Origin: Lysobacter enzymogenes
GTDB lineage: Bacteria; Pseudomonadota; Gammaproteobacteria; Xanthomonadales; Xanthomonadaceae
Length of the DNA stretch: 64,000 bases
Assembly (NCBI RefSeq): GCF_900106525.1
Contig: NZ_FNOG01000002.1
Coordinates: 471,347 to 535,346 of the forward strand
Direction: 5' to 3'
The position numbers and the translations under genes were made by a program. Shown piece by piece: positions 26,202 through 34,767 of this stretch; the stretch's first letter is position 1; every line of letters starts with the position of its first letter. The notes under the pieces were generated by a model. It was not told the origin of the DNA. It saw nothing but the letters and a program-made list of their open reading frames with translations, and did no database searches.

Positions 26202-26999
26202 ATGGGCCCGCAACGCATCGTCTGCCTCACCGAGGAACCCACCGAAACCCTGTACCTGCTCGGCGAGCAACACCGCATCGTCGGCATCAGCGGCTTCACC
26301 GTGCGGCCGCCGCAGGCGCGCAAGGAAAAACCCAAGGTCAGCGCCTTCACCAGCGCCAAGATCGGCGAGATCCTCAAGCTCCAGCCCGATTTCGTGATCG
26401 GCTTTTCCGACATCCAGGCCGAGATTGCCGCCGAGTTGATCAAGCACGGCATCGAGGTGTGGATCAGCAATCACCGCAGCGTCGAGGGCATCGTCGACTA
26501 CGTGCGTCGGCTAGGCGCGCTGGTCGGCGCCGGCGAACGCGCCGCCGCGCTGGCCGCGCAGCTGGAACGCAACCTCGACGCCGCGCGCGAGCGCGCCGCG
26601 CGCCTGCCGCGCCGGCCCAAGGTGTATTTCGAGGAATGGGACAGCCCGCAGATCACCGGCATCCGCTGGGTGTCCGAACTGGTCGCCATCGCCGGCGGCG
26701 ACGACGTGTTTCCCGAGCACGCGGCGATGCCGCTGGCGCGCGACCGCATCCTGGCCGACCCGCGCGAAGCCGCGCGGCGCGCGCCGGACCTGATCCTGGG
26801 CAGTTGGTGCGGCAAGAAATTCCGCCCGGACCACGTCGTCGCGCGCGAAGGCTGGAGCGAGGTGCCGGCGGTGCGCGACGGCGAGCTGCACGAGGTCAAG
26901 TCGCCGATCATCCTGCAGCCGGGGCCGGCGGCGCTGAGCGCGGGGATCGAGGAGCTGAGCCGGATCATCGAAGGCTGGGCGCAGCGGCGGGCGGGATAA
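26202..26999 (+). CDS. Cobalamin-binding protein-like (BtuF family), without a signal peptide
   Basis: The 265-residue protein has the periplasmic-binding-protein fold of the BtuF/FhuD type: RIVCLTEEPTETLYLLG, GISGFTVRP, LKLQPDFVIGFSDIQAEIAAELI, the helical linker and VYFEEWDSPQITGIRWVSELVAIAGG. The start at 26202 leaves no export signal, although family members are normally periplasmic. Upstream codons come from the repeat element, so a longer form is unlikely. No ABC permease or ATPase gene is adjacent. It may be a cytosolic binding protein; that is inference. Confidence 0.78.
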   Translation: MGPQRIVCLTEEPTETLYLLGEQHRIVGISGFTVRPPQARKEKPKVSAFTSAKIGEILKLQPDFVIGFSDIQAEIAAELIKHGIEVWISNHRSVEGIVDYVRRLGALVGAGERAAALAAQLERNLDAARERAARLPRRPKVYFEEWDSPQITGIRWVSELVAIAGGDDVFPEHAAMPLARDRILADPREAARRAPDLILGSWCGKKFRPDHVVAREGWSEVPAVRDGELHEVKSPIILQPGPAALSAGIEELSRIIEGWAQRRAG

Positions 27000-27061
27000 G
27001 CCCGCTGCGGCGACAGGCCTTCAGGCCACGAACTCGTGGAGGGCCTTCAGGCCAAAGGCTC

Positions 27062-27148
27062 TTGTGGGAGGGCCTTCAGGCCCGACGCCTTTCGCTCGGT
27101 TCGCCGCGATCCGGCACAAAAGCGTCGGGCCTGAAGGCCCTCCCACAA
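27062..27148. repeat. Dispersed inverted repeat, 'GGGAGGGCCTTCAGGCCC' family
   Basis: Arms of 27 bases (27062-27088 and 27122-27148) are perfectly complementary around a 33-base centre. The arm core GAGGGCCTTCAGGCCC is a variant of the repeat at 10881-10980 and matches the block at 56925-57215. It lies between the convergent cobalamin-binding and AAC(6')-like genes, where it could also serve as a bidirectional terminator. Confidence 0.8.
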
Positions 27149-27164
27149 AATCGCGGCGCCGCCA

Positions 27165-27623
27165 CTACCGTGCGTCGAGCTTGCGTCGGAAATACACCAC
27201 CCGCTCGGTCTCCTCGAACCCGCAAGCCTCATGCGCACGCTGCGAATCCAGGTGATCGAGCAGCGCATCGGAGGCCAATTCGCGACAGCCGCGCTCGCGG
27301 CCCCAGCTTTCCACTGCCGCGATCAAGGCGCGGCCGACACCTTGCCCGCGCCGCCGCGGCGCCACGTACCAGCCTTCCAGAAACGCCACCGGCGAAGACT
27401 CGGTGCCGTTGACGTAATCGCTACGCAAGCTGGCTTCGGCGAAACCGCACAGCCCATCGTCGTCCTGCGCCACGAACGCGGCCAGGCGCGCGTCCTCGAA
27501 CCAGTCGTCCAGTTCCTCGGCCAGATCCTCCAGCCGTTGCTGCGGCCACAGTTGCGCGCGCAACCGCGCCCAGCCGGCGCGGTCGGCGGCGACGGCCGCG
27601 CGCACGCGCCACGGCGGGTTCAC
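27165..27623 (-). CDS. AAC(6')-like aminoglycoside N-acetyltransferase (GNAT)
   Basis: This 152-residue GNAT protein follows the AAC(6')-I pattern: ARLRAQLWP near the start, [42 protein letters not shown] (acetyl-CoA loop) and [34 protein letters not shown] at the end. These are the positions conserved in chromosomal AAC(6') enzymes of Stenotrophomonas and Acinetobacter. Family members acetylate the 6'-amine of aminoglycosides. It starts with GTG at 27623, overlapping the pdxH stop by 4 bases. The aminoglycoside substrate is inferred from family resemblance. Confidence 0.82.
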   Translation of the reverse strand: MNPPWRVRAAVAADRAGWARLRAQLWPQQRLEDLAEELDDWFEDARLAAFVAQDDDGLCGFAEASLRSDYVNGTESSPVAFLEGWYVAPRRRGQGVGRALIAAVESWGRERGCRELASDALLDHLDSQRAHEACGFEETERVVYFRRKLDAR

Positions 27624-28222
27624 GGGTACAGCATCCGCTTGCTGTACGCACCGGCGAGGTCGCTCTCGTACAGCCAGCGCTCGTGCAGGCGGAAATCGGC
27701 GCCGTACCAGAACTCGATCTTGTCCGCGCGCACGCGCAGCCCGGTCCAGCGCGGCGGCCGCGGCACGTCGCCCGGGAACGAGCGCTCGGCCTCGGCCAGG
27801 CGCTGTTCGAAGGCGTCGCGGCCTTCCAGCGTTTCCGACTGCTTCGACGCCCACGCGCCGAGCTGGCTGCCGCGCGGGCGGCTGGCGAAGTAAGCGTCGG
27901 CTTCGGCATCGGACACGATCTCCACCGCGCCTTCGATCCGCACCTGCACGCCGTGGCGCACGCGCGGCCAGTGGAACAGCAGCGCGGCGTGCGGATTGGC
28001 CTGCAGCTCGCGGCCCTTGCGGCCGTCGAGATGGGTGTAGAACACGAAGCCGCGCGCATCGTGCGCCTTGAGCAGCACCGTGCGCACGGACGGGCGGCCG
28101 TCGAGCGAGGCGGTGGCCACGCTCATCGCGGTCGGATCGGGCTCGCCCGCGGCGCGCGCTTCGGCGAACAGCACGTCGAAGGTGGCGAGGGCTTCGTTGA
28201 GCAAATCGGCGGTCTGGGTCAT
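27620..28222 (-). CDS. pdxH: Pyridoxamine 5'-phosphate oxidase
   Basis: The 200-residue FMN enzyme oxidises pyridoxamine or pyridoxine phosphate to PLP. Signatures include [58 protein letters not shown] and the C-terminal [19 protein letters not shown] with KRMLYP. The ATG at 28222 matches the family start. Only 17 bases separate it from the divergent glycerate-kinase-like gene, and both have -10-like hexamers six bases before their ATGs. Confidence 0.95.
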   Translation of the reverse strand: MTQTADLLNEALATFDVLFAEARAAGEPDPTAMSVATASLDGRPSVRTVLLKAHDARGFVFYTHLDGRKGRELQANPHAALLFHWPRVRHGVQVRIEGAVEIVSDAEADAYFASRPRGSQLGAWASKQSETLEGRDAFEQRLAEAERSFPGDVPRPPRWTGLRVRADKIEFWYGADFRLHERWLYESDLAGAYSKRMLYP

Positions 28223-28227
28223 TGCGC

Positions 28228-28234
28228 TATTGTG
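28228..28234. promoter_or_regulatory. Overlapping divergent -10-like hexamers of pdxH and the kinase gene
   Basis: On the plus strand TATTGT (28228-28233) is followed by six bases and the kinase ATG at 28240. On the minus strand CACAAT (28234-28229) is followed by six bases and the pdxH ATG at 28222. The two hexamers overlap within a 17-base intergenic gap, so transcripts would be leaderless and initiation may be mutually exclusive. Confidence 0.45.
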
Positions 28235-28239
28235 AGCGC

Positions 28240-29163
28240 ATGTCGCCGCGTCCGCATCTGCCCGCCCCGCGCGCATCCGGCCCTAACCGGGCCGAACCGG
28301 GCGCGTCCGCCACAACCGGCAAACCCGCCGCCGGCCGCGACGCCGCGCACGGTTTCGCCGCAGCGTTCGTGGCCGCCGCGCTCGACGACGCGCTCGCCAT
28401 CGCCGCAGCGCCCGGACGCGCGCGCCTCTACGCGATCAGCGGCCTGCAAGGCAGCGGCAAATCGACGCTGGCCGCGCAACTGGCCGCCGCCGCTCAAGCG
28501 CGCGGAGTGCGCGCGGCGGTGCTCTCGATCGACGACTTCTACCTCGGCCGGCGCGAACGCCTGCGCCTGGGCCGCCGCGTGCATCCGCTGCTGGCCACGC
28601 GCGGCCCGCCCGGCACCCACGACATCGCCCTGGCCTGCACCGTGCTCGACGACTTGCGCGAAGGCGCCAGCGTCCGCCTGCCGCGTTTCGACAAACTCGC
28701 CGACACCCGCCTGCCGCCATCGCGCTGGCCGCAAGCGCGCGGCGCCGACCTGATCGTGTTCGAAGGCTGGTTCCTGGGCGCCCCGGCGCAGCGCGAGGAC
28801 GAACTGACCGAACCGGTCAACGCACTGGAGCGCGACGAAGACCCCGCCGGCGTATGGCGCGGCTACTGCAATCAAGCCTTGGCCACCGACTATCCCTCGC
28901 TATGGTCGCGCCTGGACCGACTGCTGTTCCTGCAACCGCCGGGCTTCGAAGTGGTCGCCGGCTGGCGCTGGCAGCAAGAGCAAGCGCTACAGGCCCGCCA
29001 TCCGCGCCGACAGGCGATGACCCAAGCCCAGGTGCGGCGTTTCGTGAGCCTGTTCGAGCGCGTCAGCCGGCAAGCGCTGGCAAGCCTGCCGGACATCGCC
29101 GACCGGACGGTCGTGCTGGATGCGCAGCGGCGGCCTGTATCGATGCCGGCCGCTCGCCGATAG
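28240..29163 (+). CDS. P-loop kinase of the D-glycerate 3-kinase (YggC/GLYK) type
   Basis: The 307-residue protein has the P-loop GLQGSGKST (residues 68-76), [16 protein letters not shown] (acidic residues that bind Mg2+), [29 protein letters not shown] and NALERDEDP, the pattern of plant-type D-glycerate 3-kinases and their bacterial YggC relatives. It would phosphorylate glycerate or a similar hydroxy acid. The first 40 residues are Pro/Ala-rich and not part of the domain. The start is placed at 28240 because of the -10-like element six bases upstream. Confidence 0.85.
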   Translation: MSPRPHLPAPRASGPNRAEPGASATTGKPAAGRDAAHGFAAAFVAAALDDALAIAAAPGRARLYAISGLQGSGKSTLAAQLAAAAQARGVRAAVLSIDDFYLGRRERLRLGRRVHPLLATRGPPGTHDIALACTVLDDLREGASVRLPRFDKLADTRLPPSRWPQARGADLIVFEGWFLGAPAQREDELTEPVNALERDEDPAGVWRGYCNQALATDYPSLWSRLDRLLFLQPPGFEVVAGWRWQQEQALQARHPRRQAMTQAQVRRFVSLFERVSRQALASLPDIADRTVVLDAQRRPVSMPAARR

Positions 29164-29271
29164 CGAATCGGGCGGCAGCGACGCAGCTCTGCCGCAACTT
29201 CTCGAAACCCGGAATCCAACCGAATCGACGCAGTTCCGCCGCAGCATCCAAAGCCCCGCAACCTCCCAACC

Positions 29272-29300
29272 CGTCATTCCGGCGAAAGCCGGAATCCATG
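29272..29300. repeat. Single arm of the 'ATTCCGGCGAAAGCCGGAAT' repeat
   Basis: The sequence from CGTCATTCCGG to GGAATCCATG matches one arm of the 11916-12021 element, nested palindrome included. The second arm is absent, so it is a solo copy. Confidence 0.75.
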
Positions 29301-29493
29301 TTGCCGTTGCTGTTGCCGTCGCTCTTCGCTCTTCGCTCCCCCCGCCGCCCCGAACTCGCCACAGGCAAATAGAGACCCGATAGGGCGGCGCACAGGATGT
29401 GCGCCGTGCGCCACCCAGGCCATGGATGGCCTGTGTGGCGCATCCCCGCGCCCGCTGCGAACCCTAGTGGCTCTTGATTCGAAACAGGAAAAG

Positions 29494-29538
29494 CACTTTC
29501 TTTGGTTACTTTCTTTGTTGCTTTGGACAAAGAAAGTG
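29494..29538. repeat. AT-rich inverted repeat CACTTTCTTT ... AAAGAAAGTG
   Basis: Perfect 10-base arms at 29494-29503 and 29529-29538 surround TTTCTTTG-type direct repeats. The composition is sharply AT-rich compared with the genome. Similar TTTCTTTG repeats are common in Xanthomonadaceae intergenic regions. Confidence 0.65.
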
Positions 29539-29627
29539 ACCCGGCCGCTTGCGGACGGAAGCTCTTGATGTCCGCTTGCCCTCACGCGCTACAGCGATAA
29601 CGACGGAACCACCCGCGGAACGCCCCC

Positions 29628-29724
29628 TGTAGGAGCGACGCAAGTCGCGACCCCGAAAACCCAGCCATTGCGCAAGTTTCGCCGTAGTTGCGTATTCGCA
29701 GTCGCGACTTGCGTCGCTCCTACA
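29628..29724. repeat. Dispersed inverted repeat, 'TGTAGGAGCGACGCAAGTCG' variant
   Basis: Arms of 24 bases at 29628-29651 and 29701-29724 are perfect complements. Compared with the copies at 26055, 39603 and 53102, the nested palindrome is changed coherently on both arms (CGACGCAAGTCG instead of CGGCGCGAGCCG), so the stem is kept by compensatory changes. Confidence 0.8.
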
Positions 29725-29761
29725 GTCGGATACGAACCACCGGACCCGTCGTTCCGCCCCC

Positions 29762-29965
29762 TCACTTCACCACGAAACTCACCTTCAAATTGACCCGCCA
29801 CTCCTGCACATTCCCCGCCGCATCGGTAGTGACCTTGATCTCATTGACCCAAGCCCCCTGAATGTCCTTGACCGACTCAGCGCACTTGGCCAAACCCGTC
29901 TTGACCGCATCCTCGATGCCGATATTGGAAGAAGTGCTGAGTTCGATGACCTTGGCGACCGCCAT
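29762..29965 (-). CDS. Dodecin family flavin-binding protein
   Basis: The 67-residue protein has the dodecin pattern: [39 protein letters not shown], then a two-strand hairpin ending in [10 protein letters not shown]. Dodecins assemble into hollow dodecamers that store flavins. AGGAG lies 8 bases before the ATG at 29965. It is monocistronic and flanked by a repeat-rich spacer. Confidence 0.93.
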   Translation of the reverse strand: MAVAKVIELSTSSNIGIEDAVKTGLAKCAESVKDIQGAWVNEIKVTTDAAGNVQEWRVNLKVSFVVK

Positions 29966-30116
29966 GAGCGTTTCTCCTGTAGCGCGCGGACACGACCGCG
30001 CCGCGGCGCGCGCGGAACCGGCGACGGCGGGAGCCCCGAGCCTAGGCCCGCGTCCGTTAAGCCGGCGCAAGCGTCGCCGCCGCGCGCAGCCCTCCTCGCG
30101 CCGCGGCGCCGTGCCC

Positions 30117-30122
30117 TACAAT
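30117..30122 (+). promoter_or_regulatory. -10-like hexamer (TACAAT) directly before aroK
   Basis: TACAAT is followed by CGCGGC and then the aroK ATG at 30129. The same TACAAT-6 nt-start layout is seen before the AraC and WGR genes, which implies leaderless transcription. Confidence 0.5.
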
Positions 30123-30128
30123 CGCGGC

Positions 30129-30695
30129 ATGAATCCGGCCAGCAATCTGATCCTGATCGGGCCGATGGGCTCGGGCAAAACCTGCATCGGCAAGCGCCTG
30201 GCCGAGCGCTTCGGCCTGCGCGCGGTCGACGCCGACCGCGAGCTCGAGCTGCGCGCCGGCGCGCGCATCGCGCAGATCTTCGAACACGAGGGCGAAGCCG
30301 GCTTTCGCGTGCGCGAAAGCGCGGTGCTGGCCGAACTGCTGAGCGGCGACGGCCTGCTGCTGTCCACCGGCGGCGGCGCGGTGCTGGCGGCCGACAACCG
30401 CCGGCTGCTGCGCGAACGCGGCTTCGTCGTGCACCTGCAGGTCAGCGTCGAGCAGCAGCTCGAGCGCCTGGCCCTGGACCGCAGCCGCCCGCTGCTGGCG
30501 CGCGGCGACCGCGAACAGGTGCTGCGCGAACTGGCCCTGGCGCGCGCGCCGCTGTACGCCGAAACCGCCGACCTGGCCTTCGACACCGGCGCCGCCGGCG
30601 CGGCCGAGGCCGCGCTGGGCCTGGCCCAGCGGCTCGACGCGCTGTGGCGGCGGCCGCCCTCGCCGGCCCCTTCCCCCTTTGGAGTCACCGCATGA
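30129..30695 (+). CDS. aroK: Shikimate kinase
   Basis: The 188-residue kinase phosphorylates shikimate at the 3-hydroxyl in aromatic amino acid synthesis. It shows the P-loop GPMGSGKT (11-18), [30 protein letters not shown] and LSTGGGAVL. The last 20 residues are Pro-rich. Its stop overlaps the aroB start by 4 bases, the usual aroKB operon. Confidence 0.95.
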   Translation: MNPASNLILIGPMGSGKTCIGKRLAERFGLRAVDADRELELRAGARIAQIFEHEGEAGFRVRESAVLAELLSGDGLLLSTGGGAVLAADNRRLLRERGFVVHLQVSVEQQLERLALDRSRPLLARGDREQVLRELALARAPLYAETADLAFDTGAAGAAEAALGLAQRLDALWRRPPSPAPSPFGVTA

Positions 30696-31798
30696 GCGCG
30701 CCGCGCAAAGTCGAAGTGTCCGGCGAGTCCGGCTACAGCATCGAAATCGGCCCCGGCCTGCTCGCCGACGGCGCGCGCCTGGGCAAGCCGCTGCGCGGCC
30801 GCCACGCGCTGATCGTCAGCGACGGCAACGTCGCCGCGCTGTACCTGGACCAGGTCGCCACCGCGCTGGCCGAAGCCAGGCCCGGCCTGAGCGTGGCCCG
30901 CTTCGTGATCCCGCCCGGCGAGCACGAGAAAACCCTGGAGCGCTTCAGCCAGTGCCTGCACGCGCTGTCCGAACTCGGCGCGACCCGCGACGCGACCGTG
31001 ATCGCGCTCGGCGGCGGCGTGGTCGGCGATCTCGCCGGCTTCGCCGCGGCCTGCTGGATGCGCGGCATCGACTGCGTGCAGTTGCCGACCACGCTGCTGG
31101 CGATGGTGGACTCCTCGGTCGGCGGCAAGACCGCGGTCGACCTGCCCAGCGGCAAGAACCTGGTCGGCGCCTTCCATCCGCCGCGCGCGGTGATCGCCGA
31201 CACCTCGGCGCTGCGCAGCCTGCCCGATCGCGAACTGCGCGCCGGCCTGGCCGAGGTGGTGAAGTACGGCGCGATCTTCGACGCCGGCTTCCTCGACTGG
31301 CTGGAAAGCCACGCCGAGGCCCTGCTCGCCCGCGACGACGCCGCGCTCAGCGAAGCGATCGCGCGCAGCTGCGCGTTCAAGGCCGACGTGGTCGCGCGCG
31401 ATCCGTTCGAACGCGGCGACCGCGCCATGCTCAACTTCGGCCACACCTTCGGCCACGCGATCGAGACCGAGCAAGGCTACGCCGGCACCAGCGGCGACGG
31501 CCTCAACCACGGCGAAGCGGTCGCGGTGGGCATGGTCCTGGCCGCGCGCCTGTCGGCGGCGCTGGGCCGCTCCAGCCTCGCCGATGCCGAGCGCCTGCAG
31601 CGCCTGCTCGAACGCCTCGGCCTGCCGGTGCGCATCCCCGCCGGACTCGACCCGCAGGCCCTGCTGGCACGCATGCGCCTGGACAAGAAGGCCGACGCCT
31701 CCGGCCTGCGCTTCGTCCTGTGGGACCGCGCCGGCGCGGCGCGGATCGTCGCGGGCGTGGCGGACGAACAAGTCCTGGCGGTGCTGGCCGCCGGTTGA
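30692..31798 (+). CDS. aroB: 3-dehydroquinate synthase
   Basis: The 368-residue enzyme makes 3-dehydroquinate from DAHP using NAD+ and a divalent metal. Visible features are [61 protein letters not shown] (metal ligand Glu), [12 protein letters not shown] and [11 protein letters not shown] (metal ligand His residues). It is coupled to aroK by an ATGA overlap and followed by a strong hairpin. Confidence 0.96.
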   Translation: MSAPRKVEVSGESGYSIEIGPGLLADGARLGKPLRGRHALIVSDGNVAALYLDQVATALAEARPGLSVARFVIPPGEHEKTLERFSQCLHALSELGATRDATVIALGGGVVGDLAGFAAACWMRGIDCVQLPTTLLAMVDSSVGGKTAVDLPSGKNLVGAFHPPRAVIADTSALRSLPDRELRAGLAEVVKYGAIFDAGFLDWLESHAEALLARDDAALSEAIARSCAFKADVVARDPFERGDRAMLNFGHTFGHAIETEQGYAGTSGDGLNHGEAVAVGMVLAARLSAALGRSSLADAERLQRLLERLGLPVRIPAGLDPQALLARMRLDKKADASGLRFVLWDRAGAARIVAGVADEQVLAVLAAG

Positions 31799-31836
31799 CC
31801 CCGCGGCGCAGGCGCGCCGCCGCAGTTCCGACAGCA

Positions 31837-31874
31837 ACGACGGCGGCGCGGCGACGCGCCGCCGTCGTCGTTTT
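31837..31874 (+). terminator. Intrinsic terminator after aroKB
   Basis: ACGACGGCGGCGCG-GCGA-CGCGCCGCCGTCGT is a perfect 14-bp stem with a four-base loop, followed by CGTTTT. It lies 38 bases after the aroB stop. Confidence 0.75.
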
Positions 31875-31965
31875 CGTCCCCGCCTCCGCACCACCTCGAC
31901 CACGGGCGATTCACGTCGCGCACGCGGCCGCGTTCTTTCCGGCATCGCCCCGCGGATCGCGCCGG

Positions 31966-32520
31966 ATGGACGCCACCTCGCTGCTGGAACTGCTGCTGGC
32001 GGGTCGCGCTCTGGCCGGCGCCGCGGCGGGCGAACCCTCCGTCCAGTCCAAGCGGGAGCGCCACGTGGCCAACGAGTTCGAGTTCCTCGACAAGCACTTC
32101 GACCCCACCGGGATCGCCGAAGTCGCGGCGCAGGCCGCGGTGGAGCGTTTCGGCTATTACCCCAACGCGCGCACCAGCACGGTGATCTTCGGCGTGCCCT
32201 GGGAGCGGCTGACCGCGCAGATCGCGCAGGCGGTGAGCAACTACGGCAACGGCGGCGTCTACGACGCGCCGGCCTACGCCACCCTGACCGCGGACGGCCT
32301 GCAGTGGCAGATCGTGGTCACCGGCCTGCGCTTCGTCAACGCCACCCGCACCATGTCCGGCGGCCGGCCGCAGTACGAGATCGACGAATACGCCAACGGC
32401 ACGGTGCTGCTCAACGCCGAGATGGGCGATGCGCTGCAGCTGGGCGAGATCGTCCACCTCGACACCGGCATAGGCACCTGGAAAAAGCGGGTGGAAGTGA
32501 AGAATCCGCCTTCGTACTGA
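31966..32520 (+). CDS. Hypothetical protein
   Basis: I do not recognise this protein. From the ATG at 31966 it is 184 residues; a GTG at 32065 preceded by GGGAG would give 151 residues beginning at the better-structured part (ANEFEFLDKHFDPTGI). The C-terminal region is beta-rich and polar (STVIFGVPWERLTAQIAQAVSNYGNGGVYD, TWKKRVEVKNPPSY). There is no signal peptide or membrane segment. It follows the aroB terminator and is convergent with the MarR gene, so it has its own promoter. Confidence 0.65.
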   Translation: MDATSLLELLLAGRALAGAAAGEPSVQSKRERHVANEFEFLDKHFDPTGIAEVAAQAAVERFGYYPNARTSTVIFGVPWERLTAQIAQAVSNYGNGGVYDAPAYATLTADGLQWQIVVTGLRFVNATRTMSGGRPQYEIDEYANGTVLLNAEMGDALQLGEIVHLDTGIGTWKKRVEVKNPPSY

Positions 32521-32532
32521 GGCCGGCGCCGC

Positions 32533-33174
32533 TCAGGACGCTCGCCGCAGCCGCAGCTTGCGCAGCAGCCGCGCCAGTTGCGCGCGTTCGGCCGCGTCGA
32601 GCCCGTCGAGGCTGCGTTCGGCGTGGGCGAAGCGCTCGCCGATGGCGCGGTCGATCAGGCGCACGCCTTCGGCGCTGAGTTCGGCGGCGAGCGAGCGGCG
32701 GTCGTTGGCGTCGAAGCTGCGCGCGATCAGGCCGCGCGCCTCCAACCGGTTGAGGCAGGCGGTCATCGCGCCGGAGGTCAGCAGCACCGAGCGCCGCAAC
32801 TGCGTCGGCGTCAGCCGGTACGGCGCGCCGCAGCGGCGCAGGGTGGCGAGCACGTCCAGGTCCGAATACGGGATGCCGAGCGCGCGCAGGCTGCGGTTGA
32901 GGTCGGCTTCGAACAGCCGGCCCAGGTGCAGCACGCGGCCGACCACGGCCATCGCCGAGGCGTCCAGGTCGGGGCGTTCGCGGCTCCAGTCGTGCAGCAG
33001 CTGGTCGACGACGTCGCCGCTGCGCTCGGCGGTTTCGGCGGCGGTTTCGGCGGAAGCGGAAGCGGCGGCGGCGCGGGCCGCGCGCGGCGCGGCGGGCGCT
33101 TGCCGGGACTGGCGACGCCCCGGCACGGGATCGGTGGCGGTCTTGCGGGTCTTGCGGTCGGGCGTCCGGCTCAT
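32533..33174 (-). CDS. MarR family transcriptional regulator
   Basis: The 213-residue protein has a disordered Arg/Ala-rich N-terminus (about 55 residues) followed by a MarR winged helix: LGIPYSDLDVLATLRRCGAPYRLTPTQLRRSVLLTSGAMTACLNRLEARGLIARSFDANDRRSLAAELSAEG. The wing sequence DANDRRS matches the family. A TATAAT box lies 7 bases before the ATG, and a palindrome resembling a MarR operator lies just upstream (33200-33215), so autoregulation is likely. The adjacent divergent hydrolase gene may be a target. Confidence 0.92.
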   Translation of the reverse strand: MSRTPDRKTRKTATDPVPGRRQSRQAPAAPRAARAAAASASAETAAETAERSGDVVDQLLHDWSRERPDLDASAMAVVGRVLHLGRLFEADLNRSLRALGIPYSDLDVLATLRRCGAPYRLTPTQLRRSVLLTSGAMTACLNRLEARGLIARSFDANDRRSLAAELSAEGVRLIDRAIGERFAHAERSLDGLDAAERAQLARLLRKLRLRRAS

Positions 33175-33181
33175 GCGACGG

Positions 33182-33187
33182 ATTATA
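33182..33187 (-). promoter_or_regulatory. -10 hexamer (TATAAT) directly before the marR-type gene
   Basis: On the minus strand a consensus TATAAT at 33187-33182 is followed by seven bases and the ATG at 33174, so the transcript would be leaderless or nearly so. Confidence 0.55.
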
Positions 33188-33199
33188 TTCACGGCAAGT

Positions 33200-33215
33200 A
33201 TCTTGACATGAAGAT
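33200..33215. promoter_or_regulatory. Probable MarR operator (ATCTT-N6-AAGAT)
   Basis: ATCTTGACATGAAGAT is a palindrome with 5-base arms and resembles the TATCTTGACATCAAGATA-type site used by several MarR regulators. It sits between the divergent MarR gene and the secreted hydrolase gene, about 13 bases upstream of the marR -10 box where a repressor would block polymerase. Confidence 0.65.
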
Positions 33216-33260
33216 AAATCGCCGAGAGCATGGCGCCACTCCCGCCGCCGGTATCCGCCG

Positions 33261-34763
33261 ATGCGCACGTCCGCCTGGAAGCAGTCCCTTTGGCTGTTGC
33301 TGTGCTGCGGCGTCGCCTTCGCCGCCCCGGCCGCCGCGCATCGGCCCGGCGAGATCGAGGTCGAACGCGGCCGCGTCGACGGGCCGTCCGGCCCGGTCGA
33401 TTACGAAATCGGTACCCTTTATGTGCGCGAAAACCGCGCCCGCGCCGACAGCCGCGTGATCGGCGTGGGCTTCGCCCGGATCAAGGCGCCGCGCGCCACC
33501 GGCGCGCCGCCGGTGTTCTGGCTGCCCGGCGGGCCGGGTCTCAGCGTGCTCGGCAGCTTCACCGACAAAAGCGAATCCGCGCAAAGCCGTCTGCGCTCGT
33601 GGCTCGCCTTCGGCGAAGTCGGCGATCTGGTCGTGGTCGAACAACGCGGCTACACGCTGCGCGGCGAGCGCCTGACCGCGGCCTATCCCGCCTCGCCGCT
33701 GGACCGCCCGGCCTCGATCGACGACGACGCGCGATCGATGCGCGAACTGGCGCGCGCGGCGGTCGCGGCGAATCCCGACAAGGACCTGTCCGGCTACAGC
33801 ATCGTCGAACTCGCCGACGACGTGGACGAGCTGCGCCGCGCGCTGGGCTACGAACGCATCAGCCTGTTCGGCGGCAGCTTCGGCTCGCAATGGAGCCTGG
33901 CGGCGCTGCAGTTGTTCCCGCACCGGGTCGTACGCGCGGTGCTGTCGGGCGTGGAGCCGCTCGACAATGGCTACGACATGCCCTCGCACGTGTTCGCCGC
34001 GTTGCAGCGCATCGGCTTCGAGGCCGACCGCGACCCCGCGTTGGCGCCCTACCTGCCGCCGGGCGGGATGATGGGCGCGGTGCGCGCGCTGCACCAGCGC
34101 TTCGCCGCCGGTCCCGTGCGGGTGCGCGTACGCGACGCGCAAGGACGCGAGCAGGAAGTGACGCTCGGCGCGCAGGATCTGCAACTGGCCTTGCTCGCGC
34201 ACACCGACGAGGCCGGGCGATGGCCGGCCTTCATTCTTTCGCTGTACCACCAGCATTACCAAGCCTGGGCGCGCGAAGTCGCGGCCCAGCGCGCGGCCGG
34301 CGAGATCAAGCTGATCGGCCCGCTGATTGACACCGGCCTCGGCGTCAGCGCCGCGCGCGAATACCGGCTGCGCAGCGATCCGGCGCTGGACTATCTGGGC
34401 GCATGGAACTTCGAGTCCTACATCGCTTCCGCGCGGGATTGGCCGACGCCGGGCATGAAAGATAGCTTCCGCCTGCCCCGCCGCCAGGAGATTCCGGTGC
34501 TGTTCGTGCACGGCGACTGGGACACCTCCACGCCGGTGGAGAACACCCGCGAACTGCTGCCCTACTTCCGCAACGGCCGCGCCATCGTGGTCCACCGCGG
34601 CGGCCACGACGGCGCGTTCTATCTGTTGCGCGACGCGCCGCAGGCGAAGAAAGCGGTCTACGAGTTCCTGCGCAGCGGCCGCGACGAAGGCTTGCCGGCG
34701 CAGGTCGATGCGCCGCTGCCGAAGTTCGAGGTGCCCGACTTCGCACCGCCGCCGCGCGGCTGA
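33261..34763 (+). CDS. Secreted alpha/beta hydrolase (prolyl aminopeptidase / TAP-like)
   Basis: The 500-residue protein has a Sec signal peptide (hydrophobic core LWLLLCCGVAFAA, cleavage about residue 26). Its alpha/beta-hydrolase domain has the oxyanion motif WLPGGPG, the nucleophile Ser206 in FGGSFGS, the acid in HGDWDTSTPVEN and the catalytic His in HRGGHDGAF. The arrangement is that of the S33 prolyl-aminopeptidase/tripeptidyl-peptidase group. It is divergent from the MarR regulator and may be controlled by it. Confidence 0.85.
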   Translation: MRTSAWKQSLWLLLCCGVAFAAPAAAHRPGEIEVERGRVDGPSGPVDYEIGTLYVRENRARADSRVIGVGFARIKAPRATGAPPVFWLPGGPGLSVLGSFTDKSESAQSRLRSWLAFGEVGDLVVVEQRGYTLRGERLTAAYPASPLDRPASIDDDARSMRELARAAVAANPDKDLSGYSIVELADDVDELRRALGYERISLFGGSFGSQWSLAALQLFPHRVVRAVLSGVEPLDNGYDMPSHVFAALQRIGFEADRDPALAPYLPPGGMMGAVRALHQRFAAGPVRVRVRDAQGREQEVTLGAQDLQLALLAHTDEAGRWPAFILSLYHQHYQAWAREVAAQRAAGEIKLIGPLIDTGLGVSAAREYRLRSDPALDYLGAWNFESYIASARDWPTPGMKDSFRLPRRQEIPVLFVHGDWDTSTPVENTRELLPYFRNGRAIVVHRGGHDGAFYLLRDAPQAKKAVYEFLRSGRDEGLPAQVDAPLPKFEVPDFAPPPRG

Positions 34764-34767
34764 GCGC

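Larger units (their letters stand above)
29164..29761. other. Repeat-rich intergenic region
   Basis: This 598-base gap has no supported gene. It carries three unrelated repeat types in succession: a half copy of the ATTCCGGCGAAAGCCGGAAT family (29272-29300), an AT-rich inverted repeat (29494-29538) and a TGTAGGAGC-family palindrome (29628-29724). It appears to be an accumulation site for such elements. Confidence 0.6.

Noticed and set aside
29164..29761. Possible insertion sequence remnant
   Set aside because: There is no transposase-like frame or target-site duplication; the region is explained by three short palindromic repeat types.
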